From NCBI GenBank assembly GCA_013399895.1, contig VXBA01006126.1:78291-142290 (forward strand): a stretch of DNA of 64,000 bases, given 5' to 3'. This document shows positions 54,917-64,000 of this stretch, piece after piece. The stretch is from Serilophus lunatus. Lineage: Eukaryota > Chordata > Aves > Passeriformes > Eurylaimidae. The position numbers and the translations under genes are program-made. The notes beneath the pieces were generated by a model. It searched no databases. It had not been told where the DNA came from and saw only the letters and a program-made list of their open reading frames with translations. Each line of letters starts with the position of its first letter. Positions within the stretch are counted from its first letter, which is position 1.

Positions 54917-55440
54917 CAAAATTGGCACAAAAGCGGGTGGGATTATTACAATTTCTTTGAGGTAGGAGGGAAATTATTTCCATAGGTACATCCCCTTTCT
55001 CCTCCCCTTGGGAATTTGGGTCTGGGGGATTTTATTGCTTTTTGAGGGTCTTGAGACTGAAGCAGAACACTCTTCCTCATCTTGAACTTTTCAACTTCCC
55101 TGGAAAAACTGGCATGAGCCTTCCTCGATCGGCTCTGAAGGTGGCGTTACCTTCTGGTGGAGCAATTGATGGCCTACCCAGGAGATCCTGGAGAGATTTA
55201 CTGCAGAAAGGTGTCTGTGTTCCTTCAAAGTTTCAGGGAGTGAACAATGTGTCCTTGTTCTAATGGCCTTCAGCAGGAGGGGCTCATCAGAGCTCACCAT
55301 CTCTTACATTACACTACTAACATATCTAAACACTACAACATGAATCTTATTCATTTAATCAAAGCATAACTCTAAAACTGCCTACAACATGGACTTCACT
55401 CATTAGCGAAAGCAAAATTCTATCAGCATTACATTTCACA

Positions 55441-55525
55441 ATGGCCTCCTCTGGACTCGTTCCAGCAGCTCCACGTCCTCCTGATGTTGGAGCCCGGAGC
55501 TGCAGGAGGCTGATCCCCACCGACC
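55441..55525 (-). mobile_element. CR1 fragment next to the LTR
   Basis: Plus strand reads GGCCTCCTCTGGACTCGTTC, CAGCAGCTCCACGTCCTCC and GTTGGAGCCCGGAGCTGCA, antisense CR1 from a part farther from the 3' end than most copies here. The LTR appears to have inserted at its border. Confidence 0.7.
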
Positions 55526-57319
55526 CCTGCACTGCATCTTGAGCTCCAGAAATCTTCCCACATCATCCAGTGACTGCACAAGACCAAACCAGATGGAAAC
55601 TCTGAGAGCACTGCTCCCACAGCCTGCAATTCCCACCTCTGGAGCTGCTCGACCTCCTGCCATCCCCACCCAGGAAGCAACAGGACCCAGACCCTGACAC
55701 TGTAAAAATAAATGCCCTTGGAATAACGAATTATTTGTAGCTTTTCGAGCCATTGGAAGACAATGAACAACTCAACAGAGACTTGGAACTTCAAAAACTC
55801 CTCAGCAAACCCTTCTTCCCACAGGAATTACAAAGCACTTTGCTGAGCATCAAACACCATTTTCATAAAAAGCCACAACAAAACCAGGATAAAAGACCAG
55901 CCAGAAAGTTTACAAATAGTCCAGTGATAGAACAGCACTAAAACAGCAATTCCAGCAGCAAAACCAATTTTTAAAGGATTTTTCTTTTGCTTGTGCAAAC
56001 AAAAGCATTCCCATTATACAGTTCATAAAAATATCTGTGATTTCTTCTTCTACAGAAAATTGTTTTAAAAGCTAGAGGGGGAAAAATGAAGAGGATAAAC
56101 AGAAATGATTTAATTACTCTGCCTTCCTCAAAAGCTTCAGGAAGGCCTGTCATGATAAAATAGGTTTGTGGATTAATTGGATAATCTATTGGAAATGTTC
56201 TCCTCAGGAGACAAACACAACCCAGCCCAGGGTGTGAGGTGGAGAGATGAACAATCTGGATTTAAGAAGAGATTAACACTGGAATGACAGAGGAGTTTGA
56301 ACCTGAGTTGTGGTGCATTGCTGAGGTTCTGGGAGAAAAGGGGTGTGAAGTGACTCCCCAACAGAAACTGCTCCTGAGGGAATGTTTGCAGGAGGGATGG
56401 CCACAGGAAAGGCTGAATTTCAATGTGTTTTGCTAAGAAATGGGCTTGCACATGTCCATAATCTGCTCCATTATTTACTCTTGGGAGATAGAAAGAAAAC
56501 ACACGGAAATGCTGGGAAATCTGTAAAAAATTCCCCTGGGACTTGGATTGTTCCTTGCAGCACCAAGATGGAACTGCAGGACTGAAAGGAGCAACAATTC
56601 ATGGCCTGTGGACTCGTGGTAATTAAAATTTTATTAATTTCAGCATTTATTAATTCCTACCTTGGACTAATTCCAGCTTTGGTAATTACACTTTTCTTCC
56701 CTCCCTTTTGTTCCATCCTGATTTTCAGAGCCTGGCTCAGTCCAGGAGCCAACAAAGAGCCACCCCCTGACTGTGGGAGCTGAGTCACCTCGAATTCCTT
56801 AATCCCTGCAAGGCTTCCCACCTCCTCACGGAAACACCAGCGCTCTTCCCATTCAAACCAGTGGCACAACTAGAATTTTCCCTGGCTGGGTATTAGGGGT
56901 CATTGCTCAGCATGTCCCACACTGAGCTTGTTCACTCCAAAAGAGCCCCAAATTCATATTATTTCCTGAATGAGACAAAAAAACCACTATGAGAGAGGCT
57001 GGTACTCCTCAGCTTCCAGCAAGCAGCTCAGTATCAGCACCTGCACTTTGTTCCCTTGCAAAGAAAATCCTGAATCTGAGCAAAACAGGAGTTTTATGTA
57101 AATTCATTACAATAAAGTATAATCTCAATTCATGAATCTTTTGTGTGGCAGAAACACTAATCCCTGTTTTTCAGGGAGCACGAGGGCAGACATTCCTCAC
57201 CTGCTGGATGTTCACAAAACTGAGCTAAAGAGGGGATGAAACCACAACACCCAAAGCTCCCCAACATCTTGGAAGAACAGGAGAGCAGCAATTTCTCTTC
57301 TCTTTGCCCTCTGTAATGG

Positions 57320-57550
57320 GAACACATGATGGGAAATATCCAGAGGCAGGGCTTGGGTGGGATGTTGGGAAGGAATTATTGGCTGGGCTGGAATTCCCAG
57401 AGGAGCTGTGGCTGCCCCTGGATCCTTGGGAGTGTCCAAGGCCAGGTTGGGATCCCTGGCACAGTGGGAGGTGTCCCTGCCCAGGGCAGGGGTGGCACTG
57501 GATGAGCTTTGAGGTCCCAGCCCAAATCAGCTTGGAATTCCATGCTCTCC
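57320..57550 (+). mobile_element. CR1 fragment, sense on plus
   Basis: Reads GGATGTTGGGAAGGAATTAT, GAGGAGCTGTGGCTGCCCCT, GTGTCCCTGCCCAGGGCAGG and ends TGGAATTCCATGCT. Confidence 0.85.
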
Positions 57551-57605
57551 TTCCAAAGAGTCACCAGATGTCTGAAGAACAGAAGGAATTAAAATATTCC
57601 TGCTA

Positions 57606-57650
57606 AAAAAAACCCAACCAAACAAAAAAACCCAACCACAAACCAAAATT
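57606..57650. repeat. A-rich AAAC/AACC simple run
   Basis: Words AAACCCAACCAAACAAAAAA and CCCAACCACAAACCAAA. Short low-complexity run. Confidence 0.7.
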
Positions 57651-58041
57651 TGCCTCTGGATAATTGATAGGACAAACCCATTTTGACTTTTGTGATTTTC
57701 AGGAGAGATTAATTAAGGATTTAATTTTTCTGCCAAGCAGCTTTTCCATGTCACACTTCATTTAAATGTCCTCAGCTCAGGGAGGTCTTGGCTCCCTGAA
57801 TTAACCTGTGTCAAAATTCCACGAGGACAAAGCCCAGTGACCAAGTACCAAACAGAAAACCCCTCAGGCTCTTGGAATTTCCTGCAGAAAACTCCCAGAA
57901 ATGGCAGTTTCACTGATCTGAAAATCCTTGGGAGTGGGAATGGGAGCATTGCAAGGCTGAGCAATAATGGCAACACTTGCCAGAAGGGTCAGAAAATATT
58001 CATTCCATTCCAAGCAGCTCCAGTGACTCCTTTGTGAGAGA

Positions 58042-58099
58042 TTCCTTCCTTCCTTCCTTCCTTCCTTCCTTCCTTCCTTCCTTCCTTCCTTCCTTCCTC
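58042..58099. repeat. TTCC microsatellite, about 14 copies
   Basis: Uninterrupted TTCC units over about 56 bp; likely polymorphic. Confidence 0.95.
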
Positions 58100-58439
58100 T
58101 GATTAGCAGCACAATCAACAATATTAATATGCAAATGTTTGGCTCTTTAGAGCCAATGGTTGAGCTTGGAAATCACACATTGTCAATCCCTGAAGTCGTC
58201 CTGGCTTCCAGCATCTCCTTGTGCTTCTCCCAGAGGAGTTTTCCCACTCCAGCAGAGGTGGAAGTGCAGAGCAGCTCCTTGGGAGCCCCAGCACCCCCAA
58301 ACACCCATCCCACAAGATCCTGGCCCCAGGGAAGGACATCCCTGGCAATTCCTGGGGCTGGATCCAGCACTCCCAGAGCTCAGAGCCTGGGCATGGCCAC
58401 AGCTCCAGGGATTTGCTGGGAACCAAACTGCTGAGCCCT

Positions 58440-58645
58440 GGGAGCACAGGATCCCAGCCTGGTTTGGCCTGGGAGGGACCTCACAGCTCAGCTCATTGCA
58501 CAGACACCTCCCGCTGTCCCAGGGATCCCAACCTGCCCTTGGACACTCCCAGGGATCCAGGGGCAGCCACAGCTTCCCTGGGAACTCCATCCCAGCCAGG
58601 AATCCCTTCCCAATATCCCATCTAAACCTGAATAAAGAACCCAAC
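58440..58645 (-). mobile_element. CR1 fragment
   Basis: Plus strand reads AGGATCCCAGCCTGGTTTGG, CTGGGAGGGACCTCACAGC, CAGGGGCAGCCACAGCTTCC and CCCAATATCCCATCTAAACC. Antisense CR1 3' end. Confidence 0.88.
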
Positions 58646-61321
58646 CTAAACCTCCCCTTAATGAAACCACCATTGATGGGGGTAATACCATTTTTTAAAA
58701 CCCTTCATTTGAGACAGGAGCCCCTTCTGAAGCATTTACCATCACCTGAGATTCCAGAAGGTTCCAGGGCAGGTGTTCCCTCCTCTGACCTGGGATCTCC
58801 TATTTTCTCTGCCAAAAGAGATTTGATAACAGGCACTGCTCACATGAAATGGAGCAAAGCTGAGCATAAAGTTGGAATTAAAGAAACCACACTCAGATTT
58901 CCTTCAGCCCAAAGTCTTTTCCCCCCTGATCCTCTCCTGGCATTGGCCAGACATCCACTTTTGTTTCCTTTCTTCCCTCCTAATTAATTATGTGAGCTGC
59001 TGAGATGATTTACACAGTGGCCATTTCCAGTCTGGGTCACTGAAATAATTAGGGAACTTCAAAGCTCTCAGAATCATCTTCATTTCCAGCACCACATTTC
59101 AATTAGCAACACAACCCCATTAATAATTGAGAGATTTAAAAAAGCTGGAGGAAGATTCTCCCTGCACAGAGGAGCAGATGGAATTTTCTCCATCTCCCCC
59201 CCCTCTCCATTCAGCTTTTAGTTTTCAGATGTGCTGCTCATCTTTCCCTGCTCTGCCCTTTGTGGGCCCCACTTTAGGGCTGTTTCCTACAAAACTCTGA
59301 GTCTCCACTGACTTGTTTCCTTGCTCAGGCAGTTGTGTAACTCCCAACACCCCTGTCTGATGTTCTCTATTCTGGCCAAGCCTTTTGTCTGCAGCCACAA
59401 CTGTCCCTGTGACAGGAGCTGTGCTTACATAAGCTCTTACATCAGGCCTCCCTCCTGCTTTGCATTTTCTCACCATTTTCCCATTCAGAGGAGTTCTGAT
59501 GATGTGGAATCTGCTTATTCTTTGCCTGAGGAAGCAGCACCCCCCTTCCTTCCTCATTTGTTCTATTCCTCCTGAAGAAATGCAGGTGGGAAGGTGCCTT
59601 ACAGCCTTTGCAGAGACATTCCAACACCCCTGGGGAGGGGTCCAAGGAATTACTGGGATTCCTCAGAGCTCTGGGTGGGGACTCCATGGCCCTGGAGGGC
59701 TTTTCCAGGATTCTCTGATTCCCCACTGCACTATATTTTATTTTTTATTATATTTTATTTAATTTATAGGTTTCCACACCTTGTTTAGCAGCAAGAAGGA
59801 TTTTCTCCCCAAACCTCCCCCTGGGACCGGGTGAGGGACTCGGGCAGGTCCAAAATCAGGGATTCAGAAATTCCCCTTCTCCAAACCATTGGCAGTGGCT
59901 TTCATTAATCTTCCTGAAAAGATTAAGAAACTGTGGTTCCAAAGTCCCAAGGACAGAAGCATTAGGAAGCTTCCAAAGGGGAACTGGGCTTATCAAAAAG
60001 TGGGATTTGAAATATTATCTCAATTGTTCCCTTGCACAGATAACAAGCCCAGCTCCCCCAGAAATGCCATTTAATGCAGGATAATTGAATTCCCTTCATT
60101 ATATTCCCATCACATTAGTCTGCATTCAGGTTCATCTGCAGCTTTTGCTAATCCTGAAAGGAAATAACCAAGCATGAAGAATCAGATTCCAGCTTTACCT
60201 TTTGTCTCTTGAGGATATTAAGGCTGGAAAGTTTCCCTCTCTTTGCTACAACTTCTGGGAGGTTCCTTAGGGCTGGAGCATCTTGAGATTTGGGAAGTTT
60301 GCAAAAAGACTAAAACTGGAGACAGAAAGAGCTCTACAAAATATCAGTTTTTACCAGAATTACCAAACCTTACACCCCCTCCTTTGTGATATAAGATTAA
60401 ATCTTTATCATCCCTGATAAGATGTTCATTAATTCCAGCCTTGCCTTGAAATCCCCAAGTGAGATTTTCTGAGTTGATGTTTTTGGGATGATCTTAATCA
60501 TAGATGAAGAACAAAGACATTTTAATGACAGCAAAACCAGTGGTTGGGGGTGGTTTTATGATGAAGAACCTGCACCCTGTTCTCCCTAAGGACAAGACCT
60601 CAAGGAAAACCCCGGGTTTTGCTCAGATTTTTTTTCCTAGAACTCACAGAGTTTCAGGAATTTGTCGCATATTAGTGGCACATGTTGAAAATTAATCATT
60701 GTGCTCTTAATTGCTGGCAATTACAACCACTTTGACAGCTCACCCTGCAGATATTTAAGCAGGAGAAAACCCAATAAATGAGAGAATTTTCTTTGGGAAG
60801 TGTTCTGTCAGGAAACGGGGCAATTTACATTTCAACTGGGATCTTTGATGTGCTCCAGCTTTGATTTGAAGTAATCCCTTAGTTTAAAAGATTATCTAGT
60901 ATGAAATTTAACTGAAATGTGCTTTATTCCTTGCTTTATGGTGCCATGGCTGGGACTGTTCTCCAAAGGAAAAGCAGAGAAAACATCATTTACCTGCTAA
61001 ATCATCCAGAAATTGGTGTTTGAATAGGAGCAAGATAACTTTCATTAAGTTTGGGGTTCCTCCTCACTGAGGGCCAGGATCCTACAGAACATCCAGCTGC
61101 TGTTCAGCACTTCATATCCCAATCCATCTGCATTATTCCTGACATATTAATCAGCTTAGCAGGAGCTTACTGCAGGAAAAGTGGGCTCGTTGTGCTGAGT
61201 GTGCAGGGGGAGAGTTCCAGGGATGACAAAGTGCAAATGCAGCTACAGAGGAAAGTTTTAATTAAAGTGACAACTGTGGCTCTCAGTGAAAGCTGCTCCT
61301 CTGGCAGAACCCAGGCCCAGA

Positions 61322-61580
61322 TGTGGAATCATGGAATTGTTCAGGCTGGAAAAGATCTTTAACATCATCAAGTCCAACTGTCAGCCATGAACTCATGTCC
61401 CCAAGGGCCACATCCACAGGATTTTTGGAGTCCCTCCAGGGCTGGGCACTGCCCCCCTCCCTGGGCAGCCCCTGCCAGGGTCTGACCCCCCTTGCCAGGC
61501 ACAAATTCCTCCTCCTGTCCAGCCCTGGCCCAGCCTGAGGCCGTTCCCTCTCCTCCTGGCCCTTGTTCCCTGGCTTCCCT
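61322..61580 (-). mobile_element. CR1 fragment, second subfamily
   Basis: Plus strand reads GGAATCATGGAATTGTTCAG, CATCATCAAGTCCAACTGTC, TGTCCCCAAGGGCCACATCC and CCAGCCTGAGGCCGTTCCCT. Antisense CR1 3' end. Confidence 0.87.
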
Positions 61581-62019
61581 GGACGTGGAAGGAGTCCTGT
61601 TAGCATTCCCATCACATATTGTAGCCCTGCTAAATGATCTGTTAAATTTTGATTTCTCTTCCCTAAGGAAATCTGTGGGAGGCACATTCTCACTTCCCCT
61701 CACAGCCAGTTCTCAACTCCCCAATGCATTCCCTGCTCGTGGTTTAAACGTGTTTGGCCAGTGTTGGTCCCTCCAGTCATCTCGAGATGGATTCAGAGCA
61801 TCTCTGGCTGAAGTTAAACCATCCCCTTCCCTCAACCCATGGGGACGTTGGAATCAGCCCCTGTGCAAGGGAACAGCAGATTCAAGGGCACCTTCAGGAC
61901 AGCTCCTCTCCTCTCCAAGGAAATCATGGTGCCAGGAAGCCTTGGCTTTCTAAATCTGGGGAAAAAACAAGCCCTACCAGAGCTCTCTGTGCTTCAAATG
62001 TCCTCAAAGAACGAGCAAC

Positions 62020-62100
62020 ACAATCTGTGCAAGGCCAGGAGCTGGACTTGGATCCTGTGGGTCTCCTCCAACTGGGGATATTCTGTGATTCCAGGACTGA
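62020..62100 (+). mobile_element. CR1 3'-terminal fragment, sense on plus
   Basis: Reads CAGGAGCTGGACTTGGATCC, GGTCTCCTCCAACTGGGGA and ends TATTCTGTGATTCCA, the terminal CR1 octamer-like end. Confidence 0.83.
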
Positions 62101-62514
62101 CTGGCTGACACAAAGCCAGCTCCTGCTTTGAACAATAAATTAAAAATAACGATATAAATATCCAGTAGTTTGTGGAGATAAAATCCTGATCCAAGTCCAG
62201 GTGCTCAGCTCAGCTCAGTCACTCTCAAAATGCTGCAGACAACGGGCTCTCTGTATTTTATCTCCTGGAACACCCCAAACTCAGGTTTATTGTGCAGTGG
62301 GGACTAGAACAGGCACGTTCAGGGGAAAATGAAGATGTGTGCTTGGTTTGCTCCATCCCCCTCCAAAGCCATGGACACCCAGCCCAGCTGGAAGGGGCTC
62401 AGTTTGCTCAGCACTGCTGGAATGCAAAGCAGGACAGGAGGCTGCAGAGCAGTGACTGCAGCGTGGGGGCAGCTACAAGCTGTCAGTGCATGTTCTCTGG
62501 AGGTTCATCCTCTA

Positions 62515-62690
62515 ACTCACACAATCCCAGGATCCCTGAGGCTGGCACAGCCCCCCCAGCCCCTGGAGCCCCCCTGTGCCCCATCCCTACCCTGTCCCTG
62601 ATGCCACATCCATCCTTCCTTGGGCACCTCCAGGGCTGGGCACTGCCCCCCTCCCTGGGCAGACCCTGACCCCCCTTTCCATGAGGAAAC
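62515..62690 (-). mobile_element. CR1 fragment
   Basis: Plus strand reads CACAATCCCAGGATCCCTGA, GATGCCACATCCATCCTTC, CTCCAGGGCTGGGCACTGC and CAGACCCTGACCCCCCTTTC. Antisense CR1, similar to 61322-61580. Confidence 0.8.
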
Positions 62691-64000
62691 CCATCAGCAG
62701 AGGGCTCTAGAACTACATTCTCTTAAGTCTCCTGTTCCCTGCCATGATTAATCTGTCCCAGTTTTTTTTAGGCAATTAACATGCTGTTCTTATGGTACAA
62801 ATGTTCTCTAAAAACCCTCTCACAGCTGAGCTGTCAAACACTGAAATTCAGTACTTTGGAATGTCAGGTTTTTAACAAAGTCCCAGAGTTTGGAAAGTAT
62901 AATCAGAACTTTAATGCCCAATTATGCAATCTGAGCAATGACTTTCCGAGGAGAATTTTATCACTTCCATTGTAAACTGGGATTGTCAACCAGAAACTGT
63001 TGCACTGCAGGAACACAGGGGTTTGATTCCTGATGGAAGGGTTGAGATCACTGGGAATTGCAGGTGTGGACAGAACAGCTCTGGAAGGTTCAAACACTTG
63101 GCCACATTCTTTTCCTTCAGTTTTTTTAGTACTTCCCTTGTTTGTCCTAAAGATTCCCTCCCACAGAACACGAGGACTTGCCCTGTCTCAGCTCACTCTG
63201 TTCAGGAGTCACTCCAAGGGCTGAGACGCCTCCAGAGCAGCACAAGGAATGTTAAAGATCCACTGTCACAGCCTGCAGCAGGACTGAAAAAGCATCTGAG
63301 CACCCACTCCGAGCCCAGAATTAAGTCTTAGCTGGTCATGGGCAGGGAGGGCCTTTGGGCTTTTAGTTTTTTGGCAGAAACTTATAAACAGACCCCAAAT
63401 TTCCATTGTCCAACCTGCTCTGGTGACCAGAAATCTGAAAAGCAGCTCCAGGCTGGCCCAGGGACAGGGAGTGATGAACCAGAGGGAAGGGAAATATGGA
63501 ATCTCCTGTCCTGGAGTGAATGAGCACAATGATGGTGTTTCATGGACACACTTTCTGTGCCAGGGATCCAAAACTGAATCCTTTGGAGAAGTCCAGAGCC
63601 AAGCAGAGCCTGCAGGGCAGCAGGTCCTGTGCTAACAGCAAACAAACCTGACACTGTACACCCAGCTCTGACTGAATGCCAGCTGGAACCCTTGGAAAAG
63701 TGTTCCAATATACTCCAAATTAACAAAAAATATATAAATATATATATAAAAACATACTCCAAATCCCAATTTCAAGTGCTCAAGCCCAGGCTGCGGGAGT
63801 GAACAGGAACATCTGAACCAGAGCCTCGGGGAGGGAAAACCAGCCTGGAGTGAAGCCCATCCCTCCCTCCCACCACGGGGAACAGATGGTGGCACAGAGA
63901 GGAACAGCCAGGGCTGCTGGGGGGACCACAGGCACCCCGGGAGGGGCTGGGGGGACTCTGGGGGGAGCTGGGACGTCCTGCTGGGAATCCCAGGGGAACT

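Larger units (their letters stand above)
54777..55440 (-). mobile_element. Solo LTR of an endogenous retrovirus
   Basis: On plus the element starts TGTGAGAAAC and ends TTTCACA, giving TGTGA/TCACA terminal inverted repeats. The 5 bases ATGGC flank it on both sides (54772-54776 and 55441-55445), a perfect target duplication. On minus it has a TATA-like TTATAAAAACC (54916-54906) and an AATAAA (54824-54819) about 90 nt downstream, the expected U3-R order, so its sense strand is minus, as LRRC7. No internal retroviral sequence remains. A 5-bp duplication suggests an ERVL-type element (ERV1 usually 4, ERVK 6), but the family is not proven. It ends 278 bp upstream of exon 1. Confidence 0.87.
54500..64000. 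other. Non-coding region upstream of the first coding exon
   Basis: 9.5 kb, probably an intron separating an unseen 5' exon from coding exon 1. It holds the solo LTR (54777-55440), CR1 pieces, a TTCC microsatellite and an A-rich run (57606-57650). I saw no exon of LRRC7 or of another gene, and no CpG-island promoter. The 55530-57300, 58660-61320 and 62700-64000 parts show nothing recognisable. Confidence 0.75.

Noticed and set aside
55753..55941. Short plus frame MEDNEQLNRDLELQKLLSK
   Set aside because: It looked like a coiled-coil start but has no homologue I know, no splice support and lies in ordinary non-coding sequence.
59225..59557. 110-codon minus frame ending GRAGKDEQHI
   Set aside because: It looked protein-like at first, but I recognise no domain and see no splice context or repeat termini that would support a gene or a retroviral piece.

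Overview
The window is vertebrate nuclear DNA, almost certainly from a bird. Many truncated CR1 retroelement pieces (some with the typical 3' end reading ATTCTGTGATTCC-like), a solo retroviral LTR, compact introns and minisatellites all fit an avian genome, perhaps a passerine. There are no bacterial operons, and most open frames are chance frames in GC-rich introns or repeats.

One gene fills the window: LRRC7 (densin-180, a LAP-family postsynaptic scaffold), read on the minus strand. I could place 21 consecutive coding exons, from the start codon at 54485 to an exon ending at 140. Every join keeps the reading frame with GT donors and AG acceptors. The exons sum to 4077 nt, or 1359 codons. 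They encode the N-terminal CPC-type palmitoylation motif, the whole leucine-rich-repeat array (exons 1-12), the LAP-specific segments (exons 13-15) and the long disordered middle region including the giant exon 18 (1663 nt). The C-terminal PDZ exons lie beyond position 1.

Layout by minus-strand order: 64000-54500 is non-coding sequence upstream of the first coding exon, with CR1 pieces, a TTCC microsatellite and a 664-bp solo LTR with a perfect 5-bp target duplication. 54499-27880 holds exons 1-11; intron 5 (8.8 kb) carries an inverted duplication and a small hairpin-bearing tandem repeat. 22011-16155 holds exons 12-15; exon 13 sits between a G-run with an unresolved base and a 22-copy, 52-bp minisatellite. 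10739-140 holds exons 16-21; exons 19 and 20 are bracketed by a direct repeat, one copy of which contains an expanded 13-bp minisatellite.

I found no second gene, RNA gene or CRISPR array, and no convincing new biological system. The most interesting structure is in the repeats around the LRRC7 exons: the LTR with a promoter-like core just upstream of the first coding exon, the homogeneous VNTR beside exon 13, the direct repeats flanking exons 19-20, and the palindromic repeats in intron 5. Homology calls rest on recognition of the protein family from memory; no search was run.
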